This document shows, piece by piece, positions 15,965-24,180 of a stretch of 64,000 nt of DNA; the stretch's first letter is position 1, and the number at the start of each line of letters is the position of its first letter. The position numbers and the translations under genes were made by a program. The notes beneath the pieces are model-generated. The model was given only the letters and a program-made list of their open reading frames with translations, had not been told where the DNA came from and searched no databases. Source of the DNA: Thermomonas flagellata (lineage in GTDB: Bacteria; Pseudomonadota; Gammaproteobacteria; Xanthomonadales; Xanthomonadaceae); the NCBI RefSeq assembly GCF_022419185.1, contig NZ_JAJOZK010000011.1, forward strand, positions 38,395 to 102,394, given 5' to 3'.

Positions 15965-18037
15965 ATGGCAAAGCGGACATGGCTGGCGATCGGGATCGCG
16001 CTCGCGCTGGGCGCGACGGCGGTGGCAGTGGCGGCGCCCCCGCCGGGCAAGGCTGCGGGCAAGGCCCAGATCGGCGATTTCGGGGTGGACCTGTCCGCGC
16101 GCGACCTCGCGGTGAAGCCCGGCGACGACTTCAACCGCTATGCCAGCGGGCACTGGATCGACACCTACCAGCTCAAGGACTACGAGACCAGCTACGGCTC
16201 CTTCAATGAGCTGCGCGACCGCGCCGAGGCGCAAACCCGGCAGATCATGGACGAGCTGCTGGCGCGCAAGGACCTCGCCCCGGGCAGCAACGCGCAGAAG
16301 CTGCGCGACTACTACCTGAGCTTCACCGACCGCGCCACCCGCGACGCGGCCGGGATCAAGCCGCTGCAGCCGGTGCTGGACAAGATCGCCGCGATCGACG
16401 GCAAGGACAAGCTGGTCGCGGCGTTCGGCGAGGCCGGGATCGACGGCAGCAGCGCGCCGTTCGGGTTCTACGTCGGCATCGACCGCAAGAACCCCGACCG
16501 CTACCAGGTCAACCTCGGGGTCGGCGGCCTGGGCCTGCCGGACCGCGACTACTACCTCAACCCCGATCCGCGCTTCGCCAAGATCCGCGAGGCCTACCTC
16601 GCCCACATCCAGCGCATGCTTGGCTTCGCCGGCATCACCGGCCCCGACGCCAAGGCGCGCGCCGAGGCGGTGCTGGCGCTCGAGACCGCGCTGGCCAAGC
16701 CGCAGTGGGACCGGGTGCAGCTGCGCGACCGCGACAAGACCTACAACGTCCTGACCTTCGCCGAGCTGCAGCAGAAATACCCCGGCTACGACTGGGCCGC
16801 GCAGCTGCGCGCGCAGCAGATGCCGCAGCCGGCCGACCTCAACGTGGCCACCCCGGACGTGCTGCAGCCGGTGATCGACATCGTCGACGCCACCCCGCTG
16901 TCCACCTGGCGCGACTACCTCGCCTTCCACGCGGTCGATGGCAACGCCGAGCTGCTCAGCAGCCAGATCGACCAGGCCGCGTTCGAGTTCAACGGCAAGG
17001 TGCTGGGCGGGCAGAAGGCGCAGCGCGAGGACTGGAAGCGCGCGCTGGCGCTGGTCGGCGCCCGCAACGGGCTGGGTGACGCCCTCGGCGAGCTGTACGT
17101 GGCGCGCTACTTCAAGCCGGAGGCAAAGGCGGCGATGGATGCGCTGGTGGAGAACCTGCGCGCGGCGCTGCGCCAGAACATCGAGCAGCTGGACTGGATG
17201 GGGCCGGCGACCAAGGCCGAGGCGCTGCGCAAGCTGTCCACGTTCCGCCCGAAGATCGGCTACCCGTCGCAGTGGAAGGACTATTCCAGCGTCAGCATCA
17301 GGCCGGACGACCTGCTCGGCAACGCGATCGCGCTGCGCAAGTTCAACCGCGTCGACCAGAACCGCCGGGTCGGGCAGAAGACCGACCGCGAGGAATGGGG
17401 CATGACCCCGCAGACGGTGAACGCCTACTACAACTCGGCGTTCAACGAGATCGTGTTCCCGGCCGCCATCCTGCAGCCGCCGTTCTTCGACGTGAACGCG
17501 GACCCGGCGGTGAACTACGGCGCGATCGGCGCGGTGATCGGCCACGAGATGGGCCATGGGTTCGACGACCAGGGCAGCAAGTCGGATGCCGACGGCATCC
17601 AGCGCAACTGGTGGACGCCCGAGGACCGCGCCCGCTTCGAGCAGCGCACCCAGGCGCTGGCCAAGCAGTACGACGCCTACTGCCCGCTGCCGGGGCAATG
17701 CGTGAACGGCAAGCTGACCCTGGGCGAGAACATCGGCGACCTCGGCGGCCTGTCGATGGCCCACACCGCCTACCAGCTCAGCCTCAAGGGCAAGCCGGCG
17801 CCGGTGATCGATGGCCTGACCGGCGACCAGCGCTTCTACTTGGCCTGGGCGCAGGTGTGGAAGGGCAAGTACCGCGACGAGGCGCTGCTGCGGCTGATCA
17901 AGACCGACCCGCACGCGCCGGTGATGTACCGCGCCAACGGCCCGGTGCGCAATCTGGATGCCTGGTACCAGGCGTTCGGGGTGAAGCCGGGCGACGCGAT
18001 GTACCTGCCGCCGGAGCAGCGCGTGCGCATCTGGTGA
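15965..18037 (+). CDS. M13 family (neprilysin/PepO-like) metalloendopeptidase
   Basis: A 690-residue exported peptidase. The signal peptide (to about residue 24) is followed by the M13 N-terminal domain and the catalytic domain. The zinc motif HEMGH is at 527-531 with the third ligand Glu588 in LGENIGDLGG. The substrate-aligning NAYYNSAFNEIVFPA and the GHGFDDQG block are typical of the family. It should cleave peptides at hydrophobic residues in the periplasm. A GGTGGAG ribosome site precedes ATG 15965. Length and motifs are complete; the C-terminus VRIW is the normal end. Confidence 0.92.
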   Translation: MAKRTWLAIGIALALGATAVAVAAPPPGKAAGKAQIGDFGVDLSARDLAVKPGDDFNRYASGHWIDTYQLKDYETSYGSFNELRDRAEAQTRQIMDELLARKDLAPGSNAQKLRDYYLSFTDRATRDAAGIKPLQPVLDKIAAIDGKDKLVAAFGEAGIDGSSAPFGFYVGIDRKNPDRYQVNLGVGGLGLPDRDYYLNPDPRFAKIREAYLAHIQRMLGFAGITGPDAKARAEAVLALETALAKPQWDRVQLRDRDKTYNVLTFAELQQKYPGYDWAAQLRAQQMPQPADLNVATPDVLQPVIDIVDATPLSTWRDYLAFHAVDGNAELLSSQIDQAAFEFNGKVLGGQKAQREDWKRALALVGARNGLGDALGELYVARYFKPEAKAAMDALVENLRAALRQNIEQLDWMGPATKAEALRKLSTFRPKIGYPSQWKDYSSVSIRPDDLLGNAIALRKFNRVDQNRRVGQKTDREEWGMTPQTVNAYYNSAFNEIVFPAAILQPPFFDVNADPAVNYGAIGAVIGHEMGHGFDDQGSKSDADGIQRNWWTPEDRARFEQRTQALAKQYDAYCPLPGQCVNGKLTLGENIGDLGGLSMAHTAYQLSLKGKPAPVIDGLTGDQRFYLAWAQVWKGKYRDEALLRLIKTDPHAPVMYRANGPVRNLDAWYQAFGVKPGDAMYLPPEQRVRIW

Positions 18038-18043
18038 GGCCGG

Positions 18044-18078
18044 CCCGCCGCCGCGCCCTGCATCCGGCGCGCGGCGGG
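18044..18078 (+). terminator. GC-rich hairpin after the M13 peptidase
   Basis: A 13-base stem with a single bulged base (CCCGCCGC-C-GCGCC against GGCGCGCGGCGGG) and an eight-base loop starts six bases after the stop. No T-tract follows. Confidence 0.35.
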
Positions 18079-18140
18079 TGCATACTCGTGGCGCGGCGCG
18101 GGGACTCCCCCGGAACGCCGCCTAACGGGAGGAGCGCGTC

Positions 18141-18323
18141 ATGCAGGCGAACGTGGGTGGCATCGACAAGTGGCTGCGGATCGTGGTCGGGCTGGCGCTG
18201 ATCGCCTGGGCGTTGCTCGGCGGGCCGGTCTGGGCCTGGATCGGGGTGGTGCCGCTGCTGACCGGGCTGTTCAACTTCTGCCCGATCTACAAGCTGATCG
18301 GCGTGAATACCTGCCGACGCTGA
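18141..18323 (+). CDS. DUF2892 small membrane protein
   Basis: A 60-residue protein with two membrane segments: the first spans LRIVVGLALIAWALLGG, the second spans AWIGVVPLLTGLFNF. It begins MQANVGGIDKWLR and ends FCPIYKLIGVNTCRR. The Gly-rich start and the FNFCPIYxLxG(x)NTC ending define DUF2892, also found as the tail of some rhodaneses such as YgaP. The two Cys near the end are conserved in the family. A GGGAGG ribosome site is well spaced. The role is unknown, though such proteins often accompany sulfur or redox genes; here a peroxiredoxin gene converges on it. Confidence 0.85.
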   Translation: MQANVGGIDKWLRIVVGLALIAWALLGGPVWAWIGVVPLLTGLFNFCPIYKLIGVNTCRR

Positions 18324-18378
18324 GCGCCGGCAAGCCCGTTACCATCGCGGTGGCCGCGGCGACGCGGCCGGATGCGCC

Positions 18379-18963
18379 TCAGCCGCCCTTGGCGGATGAC
18401 GCGGCGGCGGGCGCCTTGCCGCCGGCCTTGGCCTGCGCGGCCTGCAGGGCGTCCAGCATCTGCTTGACGTGCTGGTTCGGGTTCATGGAGTCGTACTCGG
18501 CGAGGATGCGGCCGTCCTGCCCGATCAGGTAGGACGTGCGGCTGGACAGGTCCGGCTTGAGCGTGAGGGTGGCGTCGTAGGTCTTGGCGATCTTCGCGCC
18601 CTCGTCCGCCGCGACCGGGAACTTGCCGGCGCATTTCTCGGTGTCCTTGGAAAACTCCGCCAGCCGCTCGGTATTGCCGGCGGTCACGCCGATCACGCTG
18701 GCACCGTGCGCCTTGAACCGGTCGATGGCCTGCGAGAACGCGGCGGCTTCGACGTTGCAGCCCGGGGTGAAGGCGGCCGGGAAGAAGTAGAGCACCACCG
18801 GCCCCTTGGCCAGCGCGGCCTTGAGGTCGTAGGTGAAGGGCTGGCCGGCGAGGAAGGCGGGTGCGGTGAACATCGGCGCGGGCGTGCCGGGCTTGAGCGC
18901 GGCGCCGGCGACGGACGAGGCGGCCAGCAGGCCGAGCAGGACGGGCAGGGCGAGGCGGCGCAT
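18379..18963 (-). CDS. Exported peroxiredoxin (AhpC/TSA, Bcp-like)
   Basis: A 194-residue thiol peroxidase with an N-terminal signal peptide (cleavage after about residue 22). The peroxidatic Cys69 sits in YFFPAAFTPGC, the PxxxTxxC signature. A second Cys111 in DTEKCAGKF could be the resolving residue. The domain continues with SSRTSYLIGQDGRILAEY and ends in an Ala/Lys-rich tail. It should reduce hydrogen peroxide or lipid hydroperoxides in the periplasm, with an unknown reductant. The start at 18963 gives the signal peptide; the longer frame adds a Pro-rich stretch with no support. Confidence 0.88.
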   Translation of the reverse strand: MRRLALPVLLGLLAASSVAGAALKPGTPAPMFTAPAFLAGQPFTYDLKAALAKGPVVLYFFPAAFTPGCNVEAAAFSQAIDRFKAHGASVIGVTAGNTERLAEFSKDTEKCAGKFPVAADEGAKIAKTYDATLTLKPDLSSRTSYLIGQDGRILAEYDSMNPNQHVKQMLDALQAAQAKAGGKAPAAASSAKGG

Positions 18964-19079
18964 GGCAGGCTCCGGTGGGGGTGGCAGCCGATGGTACGCC
19001 CGCGGCACGGCCGCGGATGCGCCCGGCCTTCGCCGTGCCGCAGCATGCGCCGGCCGCGGTGGTTTGCTAGCGTCCGGCC

Positions 19080-19862
19080 ATGGCCTCGGTCGATCCCGCC
19101 AGCGCCCCGGAGCCGGCGCCGCGCCCGTTCGCGGTGCCCTGCCGCCGGCTGGGCTGGGACGCGCCGTGGCGCTGGCTGGCGCTGGGCTGGCGCGACCTGC
19201 GCCGCGCGCCCGGGATCAGCCTCGCGTTCGGCGCGGTGGTGGTGGTCGTCAGCCTTGTGGTCGCCGCGCTGGCGTGGTCGCTCGGGCGCTTCGCGCTGCT
19301 GGCGACCCTGCTGTCCGGCTTCGTGTTCGTGGCCCCGCTGCTGGCGGTCGGCCTGTACTGCGTCAGCCGCAGCCTGGAGCGCGGGCTGGCGCCGAGCCTG
19401 CGCTGCTCGTGCGGGATGATGCGGCGCGTGCTCGGCCAGGCCGGGGTGTACGCGCTGGTGCAGGGCGTGGTGATCCTGCTGTGGTCGCGCGCCGGGATGA
19501 TGCTCAGCGCGCTATGGCCGATGGAGGCAGGCGACCGCCTGGCCCTGTTCGAATACCTGCTGGTCGGCAGCGGCGTCGGCGCGGTGTTCGCCGCGCTCAC
19601 CTTCGCGATCTCCGCGTTCTCGCTGCCGATGATCGCCGATCGCGACGTGGACATGGTCACCGCCTGCGTCTCCAGCGTGAACGCGGTCCTGCGCAACAAG
19701 CCGGTGATGCTGCTGTGGGGCGCGCTGCTGGTGGCGATCACGGCGCTCGCCTTCGCCACCGCCCTGCTCGGGCTGGCGGTGGCGATGCCGTGGTTGGCCT
19801 ACGCCACCTGGCACGGCTACCGCGAGACGTTATTGCCGAACGACTGGCCAAGCCTCGAATAG
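19080..19862 (+). CDS. DUF2189 polytopic membrane protein
   Basis: A 260-residue inner-membrane protein with about six membrane helices (near residues 49-70, 72-95, 120-140, 155-185, 205-235). The N-terminal RRLGWDAPWRWLALGWRDL and the later SAFSLPMIADRDVDMVTA match DUF2189, a family of unknown function related to cytochrome c oxidase-associated and stress-related membrane proteins. Full length is present. The ATG lies six bases after a GCTAGCGT element, which could make the mRNA nearly leaderless. It is divergent from the peroxiredoxin gene, separated by 116 bases. Confidence 0.82.
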   Translation: MASVDPASAPEPAPRPFAVPCRRLGWDAPWRWLALGWRDLRRAPGISLAFGAVVVVVSLVVAALAWSLGRFALLATLLSGFVFVAPLLAVGLYCVSRSLERGLAPSLRCSCGMMRRVLGQAGVYALVQGVVILLWSRAGMMLSALWPMEAGDRLALFEYLLVGSGVGAVFAALTFAISAFSLPMIADRDVDMVTACVSSVNAVLRNKPVMLLWGALLVAITALAFATALLGLAVAMPWLAYATWHGYRETLLPNDWPSLE

Positions 19863-19882
19863 GCCCGGCCTGCGCCCGGCGA

Positions 19883-21142
19883 TCAGTGCAGGCTGAACCC
19901 GAGGATCGCCGCCAGCACCACCGGCAGGATCACCGCGTAGTCGTTGCCGCGGTCGTAGTAGCCATACTGGTAGCGGGCGTAGTAGCCGTCGCGGTAGCCG
20001 CGCTCGAAGCCCTGCCGGAAGTAGTAGCGGTAGGCGTCGTAGCCGATCAGATAGCCGGGATAGCCGAAGCTGGCGTCGATCCAGGCGTAGTTGGCGCGCG
20101 GGTCGTAGCGCCAGCCGTCCTGGCGGTCGGCGCGGCCGGCGTACCAGCCCTCGCGGTAGCCGTCGCGCACGGCGCGCTCAAGCACCTCGGCGCCGTACTG
20201 GTTGGTGAAGTACCAGCGGCCGTCGTAGCCGTAGCGGATGCGTGCCGGCGCCGCGTAGTAGGGCGACTGCCAGTTCCACCACGCCCGCTCGCGCTCCCAG
20301 CGCGCCTGTTCGGCTTGCCAGCGCCGCCAGTAGTCGCGCTGGTAGCGCAGTTGGGCGGCGCGGCGCTCGCGCTCGGCCTCCTGCTGGCGGCGCTCGTAGT
20401 CCCACTGCCGGCGCGCCTGCTCGCGCTGCCACTGCTCGGCCTGGCGGCGGTCCTGCTCGTAGCGGCGGCGCGGGTCCTCGCGTCCGCGCGGGTCGTCGCG
20501 CCAGTCGCGGCCCGGGCGGGCATCGCGGTCGCGGCGTTCCTCCCAGCTGCCGCGGCGGGCCTCTTCGCGGGCGCGCTGCTCGGCGATCATGCGTGCATCC
20601 GCCTGCAGGCCGGCGCGCCGTGCCGCGTCGTCCGCCTGTCGCCGTGCCTCCTCGGCCACGCGCGCCTGCTGCGCATCTGCCTGCGCCCTGGCCTCGGCCT
20701 CGCGGCGGGCGGTTGCGGCGCGGCGTGCTTCCTCACGCGCCTGTTGCCAGTCCTGCGCGGGCAGCTCCGGCCGGTGCGCGTCGCGTGCCGGGGGAGGCGC
20801 GCCATCGCGGATATCGAAGCCGGCCCGGCGCTCGGCCTGGCGCTCGCGCAGGGCATCGCCCCAGGGCTCATGGCGCTCCGGCCGGATCGGGCCTTGGAAC
20901 CGCGGCGGCGCATCGGCCTCGCCCTGGTGCTCGCGCGGCGGACGCAGGCGCTCGCCGAACGCGGCGCGGCGTTCCTCGGCCACTTGCGGGCGTGCCTCCG
21001 CCTCGCGCGGCTGCGCATGGCGCGGCTTGCGCGCCTCGATGCCGTCCTCGGCGTCCTGTGCGGCGGCGGGCAGGGCCGCGCCGGCACCGGCGAACAGGCC
21101 CAGGGCGATGACCAGGGAAGTGCGTTCGGCAAGGCGGAACAT
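19883..21142 (-). CDS. Exported Arg/Glu/Gln-rich protein with Tyr/Gly-rich C-terminus
   Basis: A 419-residue protein of unusual make-up. A signal peptide (residues 1-28, ending LPAAAQ) is followed by some 230 residues dominated by Arg, Glu, Ala and Gln in a pattern expected for a long charged helix (for example ARREAEARAQADAQQARV and RRQQEAERERRAAQ). The last 140 residues change to Tyr/Gly/Arg-rich sequence with repeated GY-x2-GxY units (GYREGWYAG, FERGYRDGYYARY, YGYYDRG). It ends with a hydrophobic segment, VILPVVLAAILGFSLH. I do not recognise a named family. The composition suggests a rod that binds the envelope or DNA-like polyanions. The start at 21142 is set by the signal peptide. Confidence 0.7.
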   Translation of the reverse strand: MFRLAERTSLVIALGLFAGAGAALPAAAQDAEDGIEARKPRHAQPREAEARPQVAEERRAAFGERLRPPREHQGEADAPPRFQGPIRPERHEPWGDALRERQAERRAGFDIRDGAPPPARDAHRPELPAQDWQQAREEARRAATARREAEARAQADAQQARVAEEARRQADDAARRAGLQADARMIAEQRAREEARRGSWEERRDRDARPGRDWRDDPRGREDPRRRYEQDRRQAEQWQREQARRQWDYERRQQEAERERRAAQLRYQRDYWRRWQAEQARWERERAWWNWQSPYYAAPARIRYGYDGRWYFTNQYGAEVLERAVRDGYREGWYAGRADRQDGWRYDPRANYAWIDASFGYPGYLIGYDAYRYYFRQGFERGYRDGYYARYQYGYYDRGNDYAVILPVVLAAILGFSLH

Positions 21143-21348
21143 GGTCGGTCTCCGGCGATGCGCGAGCCCCCTCGCGCTGCTCGCAGTTGACGCGGCGGGC
21201 AATGAACGCCTGCTGAGAATTCCGCCTTGCGGTGCCCCCGTCCGCGTCCGGCCTCACGGGCATTCAGCCGGCGTCCGGCGTGACCATCGGCAGTGGCCGT
21301 GGTCGTGCCGGAATGCCAGCCTGCGCGCCTTCCGGCAGGAGCATGCGT

Positions 21349-23109
21349 ATGCGGCGATGGGTGGGGTGGCTGTTGTGGGCGGTGGCGATGCCGGCCATGG
21401 CGGTTGCGGCTGACCAGCCGGCGCTGACCACCACCACCGCCGCCACCGGCCTGCCGCGCACGCCGGAGCAACTGGCGACCACGATCGAACTGGCCGACCT
21501 GGCGTTCAAGGTCGATCCCGCGCGCAAGTGGCTGGATGCGGACGCGCACCTCACCCTGCGCCTGGCGCGCCCGCTGCCGGCGCTGGTGGTGGACCTGGAC
21601 CGCAACTACACGGTGTCCGCGGTGGAGGTGGACGGCCGCCCGGTGCGCTGGAGCAACCCCGAGGGGCGCATGCGCATCGCGCTGGAGTCACCGCTGCCGG
21701 CCGGGGCGCGGCCGGTGCTGCACATCCGCTACGCCGGCCACCCGCACGAGGCGAAGAAGGCGCCGTGGGACGGCGGCATCGTCTGGGCCACCGCACCCAC
21801 CGGCGAGCCGTGGGTGGCCACCGCGGTGCAGGGCGAGGGCTGCGACCTGTTGTGGCCGTGCATCGACCACCCGCTGGCCAAGCCGGAGCGGGTGGTGCAG
21901 CACATCACGGTGCCGGCGCCGCTGGTGGCGGCCAGCAACGGCGTGCAGACCGGGATGGAGGAGAAGGACGGCTGGCGAACCTACCACTGGAGCGCGCGCC
22001 AGCCGGCCACCTACGCGATCGCGCTCAACATCGGCCCGTACGAGCTGCTGCAGGCCGACTACGCCTCCCGCTACGGCAACACCATCCCGCTGCGCTTCTG
22101 GTACCTCAAGGGCCGCCGCGCGCAGGCCGAGGGGCTGTTCGCACAGTTCGCGCCGATGCTGGAGTTCTTCGAGGAGAGGATCGGCCCGTACCCGTTCGGC
22201 GACGAGAAGATGGGGGTGGTGGAAACCCCGCACCTGGGCATGGAGCACCAGACCATCAATGCCTACGGCAACGATTACCGCAAGGCCGAGACCGGCTACG
22301 ACTGGCTCTTGCAGCACGAGTTCGCGCACGAGTGGTTCGGCAACCAGCTGACCAACACCGACTGGGACGACTTCTGGCTGCACGAGGGGTTCGCCACCTA
22401 CATGCAGCCGCTGTACCTGCAGTGGCTGCGCGGCGACATGGAGTACGACGCCGCGCTGATGAAGATGCGCTCGGTGCTGATGCTGAAGCACCCGGTGGTG
22501 GCCGGCCACCCGATGCTGGAGAAGGACGTGTCGGATGCCAGCCGCGGCCCGGGCAACGACGTGTACTACAAGGGCGCGCTGATGCTGCACACCCTGCGCG
22601 GGTTGATCGGCGAGGATGCCTTCTTCCGCAGCATCCGCGAGCTGGTCTACGGGACGGATGCTCCACGGCCCGGGCAGTTCCGGCCGCGCCAGGCCTCGAC
22701 CGACGATTTCGTCGCGATCGTCAACCGCGTCACCGGCCGCGACTACCGCTGGTTCTTCGATGCCTACCTGCGCACGGTGCAGCTGCCGGCGCTGCTGGCC
22801 GAGCGCGACGGCGGCATGCTGCGTCTGCGCTGGCAGGTGGAGGGCGGGCGCCCGTTCCCGATGCCGGTGCAGGTGCGCATCGGCCGCCGCGTGGTGGAGG
22901 TGCCGATGACCGGCGGGCAGGGCGCGGTGGCGATCGCGGCGGACGAGAGCTACACCCTGGACCCGCATTCGAAGGTGCTGCGCGACCTGCCGTACATGGC
23001 CGAATTCCAGCAGGACCAGGCCGCGCGCGCCCGCGCCGCGGCGGAAGCGGCCAAGGCGGCGACGGAGAACGCGGCAGCGGGCAACAACACGGCGACGGAC
23101 AAGCGCTGA
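21349..23109 (+). CDS. M1 family aminopeptidase, exported
   Basis: A 586-residue metalloaminopeptidase. The zinc motif HEFAHEW begins at His323 and the third ligand Glu346 in WLHEGFATY is spaced by 18 residues as required. The exopeptidase motif is GMEHQ (297-301) where classical members have GAMEN; this variant is usual in this exported subgroup. The signal peptide ends near AMAVAA. Start 21349 is preferred to ATG 21343 because AGGAG at 21337-21341 is seven bases away from it and only one base from the other. The C-terminus carries an Ala/Glu-rich helical tail beyond the catalytic domain. It should trim N-terminal residues from peptides in the periplasm. Confidence 0.9.
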   Translation: MRRWVGWLLWAVAMPAMAVAADQPALTTTTAATGLPRTPEQLATTIELADLAFKVDPARKWLDADAHLTLRLARPLPALVVDLDRNYTVSAVEVDGRPVRWSNPEGRMRIALESPLPAGARPVLHIRYAGHPHEAKKAPWDGGIVWATAPTGEPWVATAVQGEGCDLLWPCIDHPLAKPERVVQHITVPAPLVAASNGVQTGMEEKDGWRTYHWSARQPATYAIALNIGPYELLQADYASRYGNTIPLRFWYLKGRRAQAEGLFAQFAPMLEFFEERIGPYPFGDEKMGVVETPHLGMEHQTINAYGNDYRKAETGYDWLLQHEFAHEWFGNQLTNTDWDDFWLHEGFATYMQPLYLQWLRGDMEYDAALMKMRSVLMLKHPVVAGHPMLEKDVSDASRGPGNDVYYKGALMLHTLRGLIGEDAFFRSIRELVYGTDAPRPGQFRPRQASTDDFVAIVNRVTGRDYRWFFDAYLRTVQLPALLAERDGGMLRLRWQVEGGRPFPMPVQVRIGRRVVEVPMTGGQGAVAIAADESYTLDPHSKVLRDLPYMAEFQQDQAARARAAAEAAKAATENAAAGNNTATDKR

Positions 23110-23232
23110 AGGCGGCCTTGTCGGGAGGGCTCAGGCCCGCGCCTGCAGCCAGCGCGCTGCGCCTTCGCCGGCGAGGCGGCCTGCGCGCGACTAGAATGCG
23201 CGCTTTGCCGCCAAGCGCCGCGCCGCCACCGC

Positions 23233-23982
23233 ATGATCCTCAACATCGCCGCCTACCGGTTCGTGGCGATCGCCGATGCCGATGCGCTGGCCGCGCGCCT
23301 GCACGCGCGCGCCGCGGCTGCCGGGTTGCGCGGCACCGTGCTGGTCGCGCCGGAAGGCCTGAACCTGTTCCTCGCCGGTGCGGAGGGGCCGCTGCGCGGG
23401 TTCCTCGCCTGGCTGCGCGCCGACCCGCGCTTTGCCGCGCTGCACGCCAAGGAAAGCTGGAGCGAGGCGGTCCCGTTCGCGCGGCTGAAGGTGAAGCGCA
23501 AGCCGGAGATCATCACCTTCCGGCGCGAGGCGGCCTCGCCGCTGCGGGCCGGCCTGCGCGCGCCGGCGGTGGATGCGCCGACGCTGGCGCGCTGGATCGC
23601 ACAGGGCCATGACGATGCCGGGCGCCGCCTGGTGGTGCTGGACACCCGCAACCGCGAGGAGGTCGCGCACGGTACTTTCGCTGGCGCGCTGACCCTGCCG
23701 ATCGACCGCTTCACCGACCTGCCGGCGGCGCTGGCCCCGCACCGCGAGGCGCTGCGCGATGCCACCGTGGTCAGCGTGTGCACCGGCGGCATCCGCTGCG
23801 AGAAGGCGGCGTTGTGGATGCGCGCGGACGGGATGGACAACGTGCTGCAGCTGGACGACGGCATCCTCGGCTACTTCGCGCGCGTCGGCGGGGTCGGCTA
23901 CCGCGGCCGCTGCTTCGTGTTCGACGACCGCATCGCGCTGGATCCCCGGCTGCGCCCGCTGCGGGACGGCGCCCCGGCATGA
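23233..23982 (+). CDS. trhO: Rhodanese-type tRNA uridine hydroxylase TrhO (short form)
   Basis: A 249-residue protein of the UPF0176/YceA group. The N-terminal 95 residues form the acylphosphatase-like domain (NIAAYRFVAI, GTVLVAPEGLNLFLAG), followed by a rhodanese domain with the active-site Cys in VCTGGIRCEKAALWM. TrhO hydroxylates U34 of tRNA in an oxygen-dependent way in E. coli. This protein lacks the roughly 100-residue cysteine-rich C-terminal part of the E. coli enzyme; short forms are what I expect in xanthomonads. A TAGAAT element lies 35 bases before the ATG. Its stop overlaps the start of a tiny membrane protein (ATGA). Confidence 0.85.
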   Translation: MILNIAAYRFVAIADADALAARLHARAAAAGLRGTVLVAPEGLNLFLAGAEGPLRGFLAWLRADPRFAALHAKESWSEAVPFARLKVKRKPEIITFRREAASPLRAGLRAPAVDAPTLARWIAQGHDDAGRRLVVLDTRNREEVAHGTFAGALTLPIDRFTDLPAALAPHREALRDATVVSVCTGGIRCEKAALWMRADGMDNVLQLDDGILGYFARVGGVGYRGRCFVFDDRIALDPRLRPLRDGAPA

Positions 23983-24164
23983 GCGGCGATCCCGCGCTGC
24001 ACGTGGTGCACAGCGACTGGCTGGCGGTCCTGCTGCTGGTGCTGGCCCTGTATGCCGCGTTCAAGCTCGCCGGCGCGCTGCTCAAGGCCGCGCTGTGGAT
24101 CGCGATCCTGCTGCTGGCCTGGTGGTACTTCGGTCCCGCGCTCGGGCTCCCCTGGCCGTGGTGA
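23979..24164 (+). CDS. Small membrane protein coupled to trhO
   Basis: A 61-residue, strongly hydrophobic protein with two likely membrane segments: the first spans WLAVLLLVLALYAAFKLAG, the second spans LLKAALWIAILLLAWWYFG. It ends PWPW. The ATG overlaps the trhO TGA, so it is probably translated from the same mRNA. I know no function for it. Confidence 0.55.
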   Translation: MSGDPALHVVHSDWLAVLLLVLALYAAFKLAGALLKAALWIAILLLAWWYFGPALGLPWPW

Positions 24165-24180
24165 GCGAGGCAGTGCGGGC

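Noticed and set aside
22237..22251. GMEHQ in place of GAMEN in the M1 peptidase as a sign of lost activity
   Set aside because: The variant is common in this exported M1 subgroup, and the zinc ligands are intact.
23110..23232. Small gene or RNA between the M1 peptidase and trhO
   Set aside because: Only a TAGAAT element and scattered GC repeats are present; no open frame with a ribosome site or stable structure stands out.
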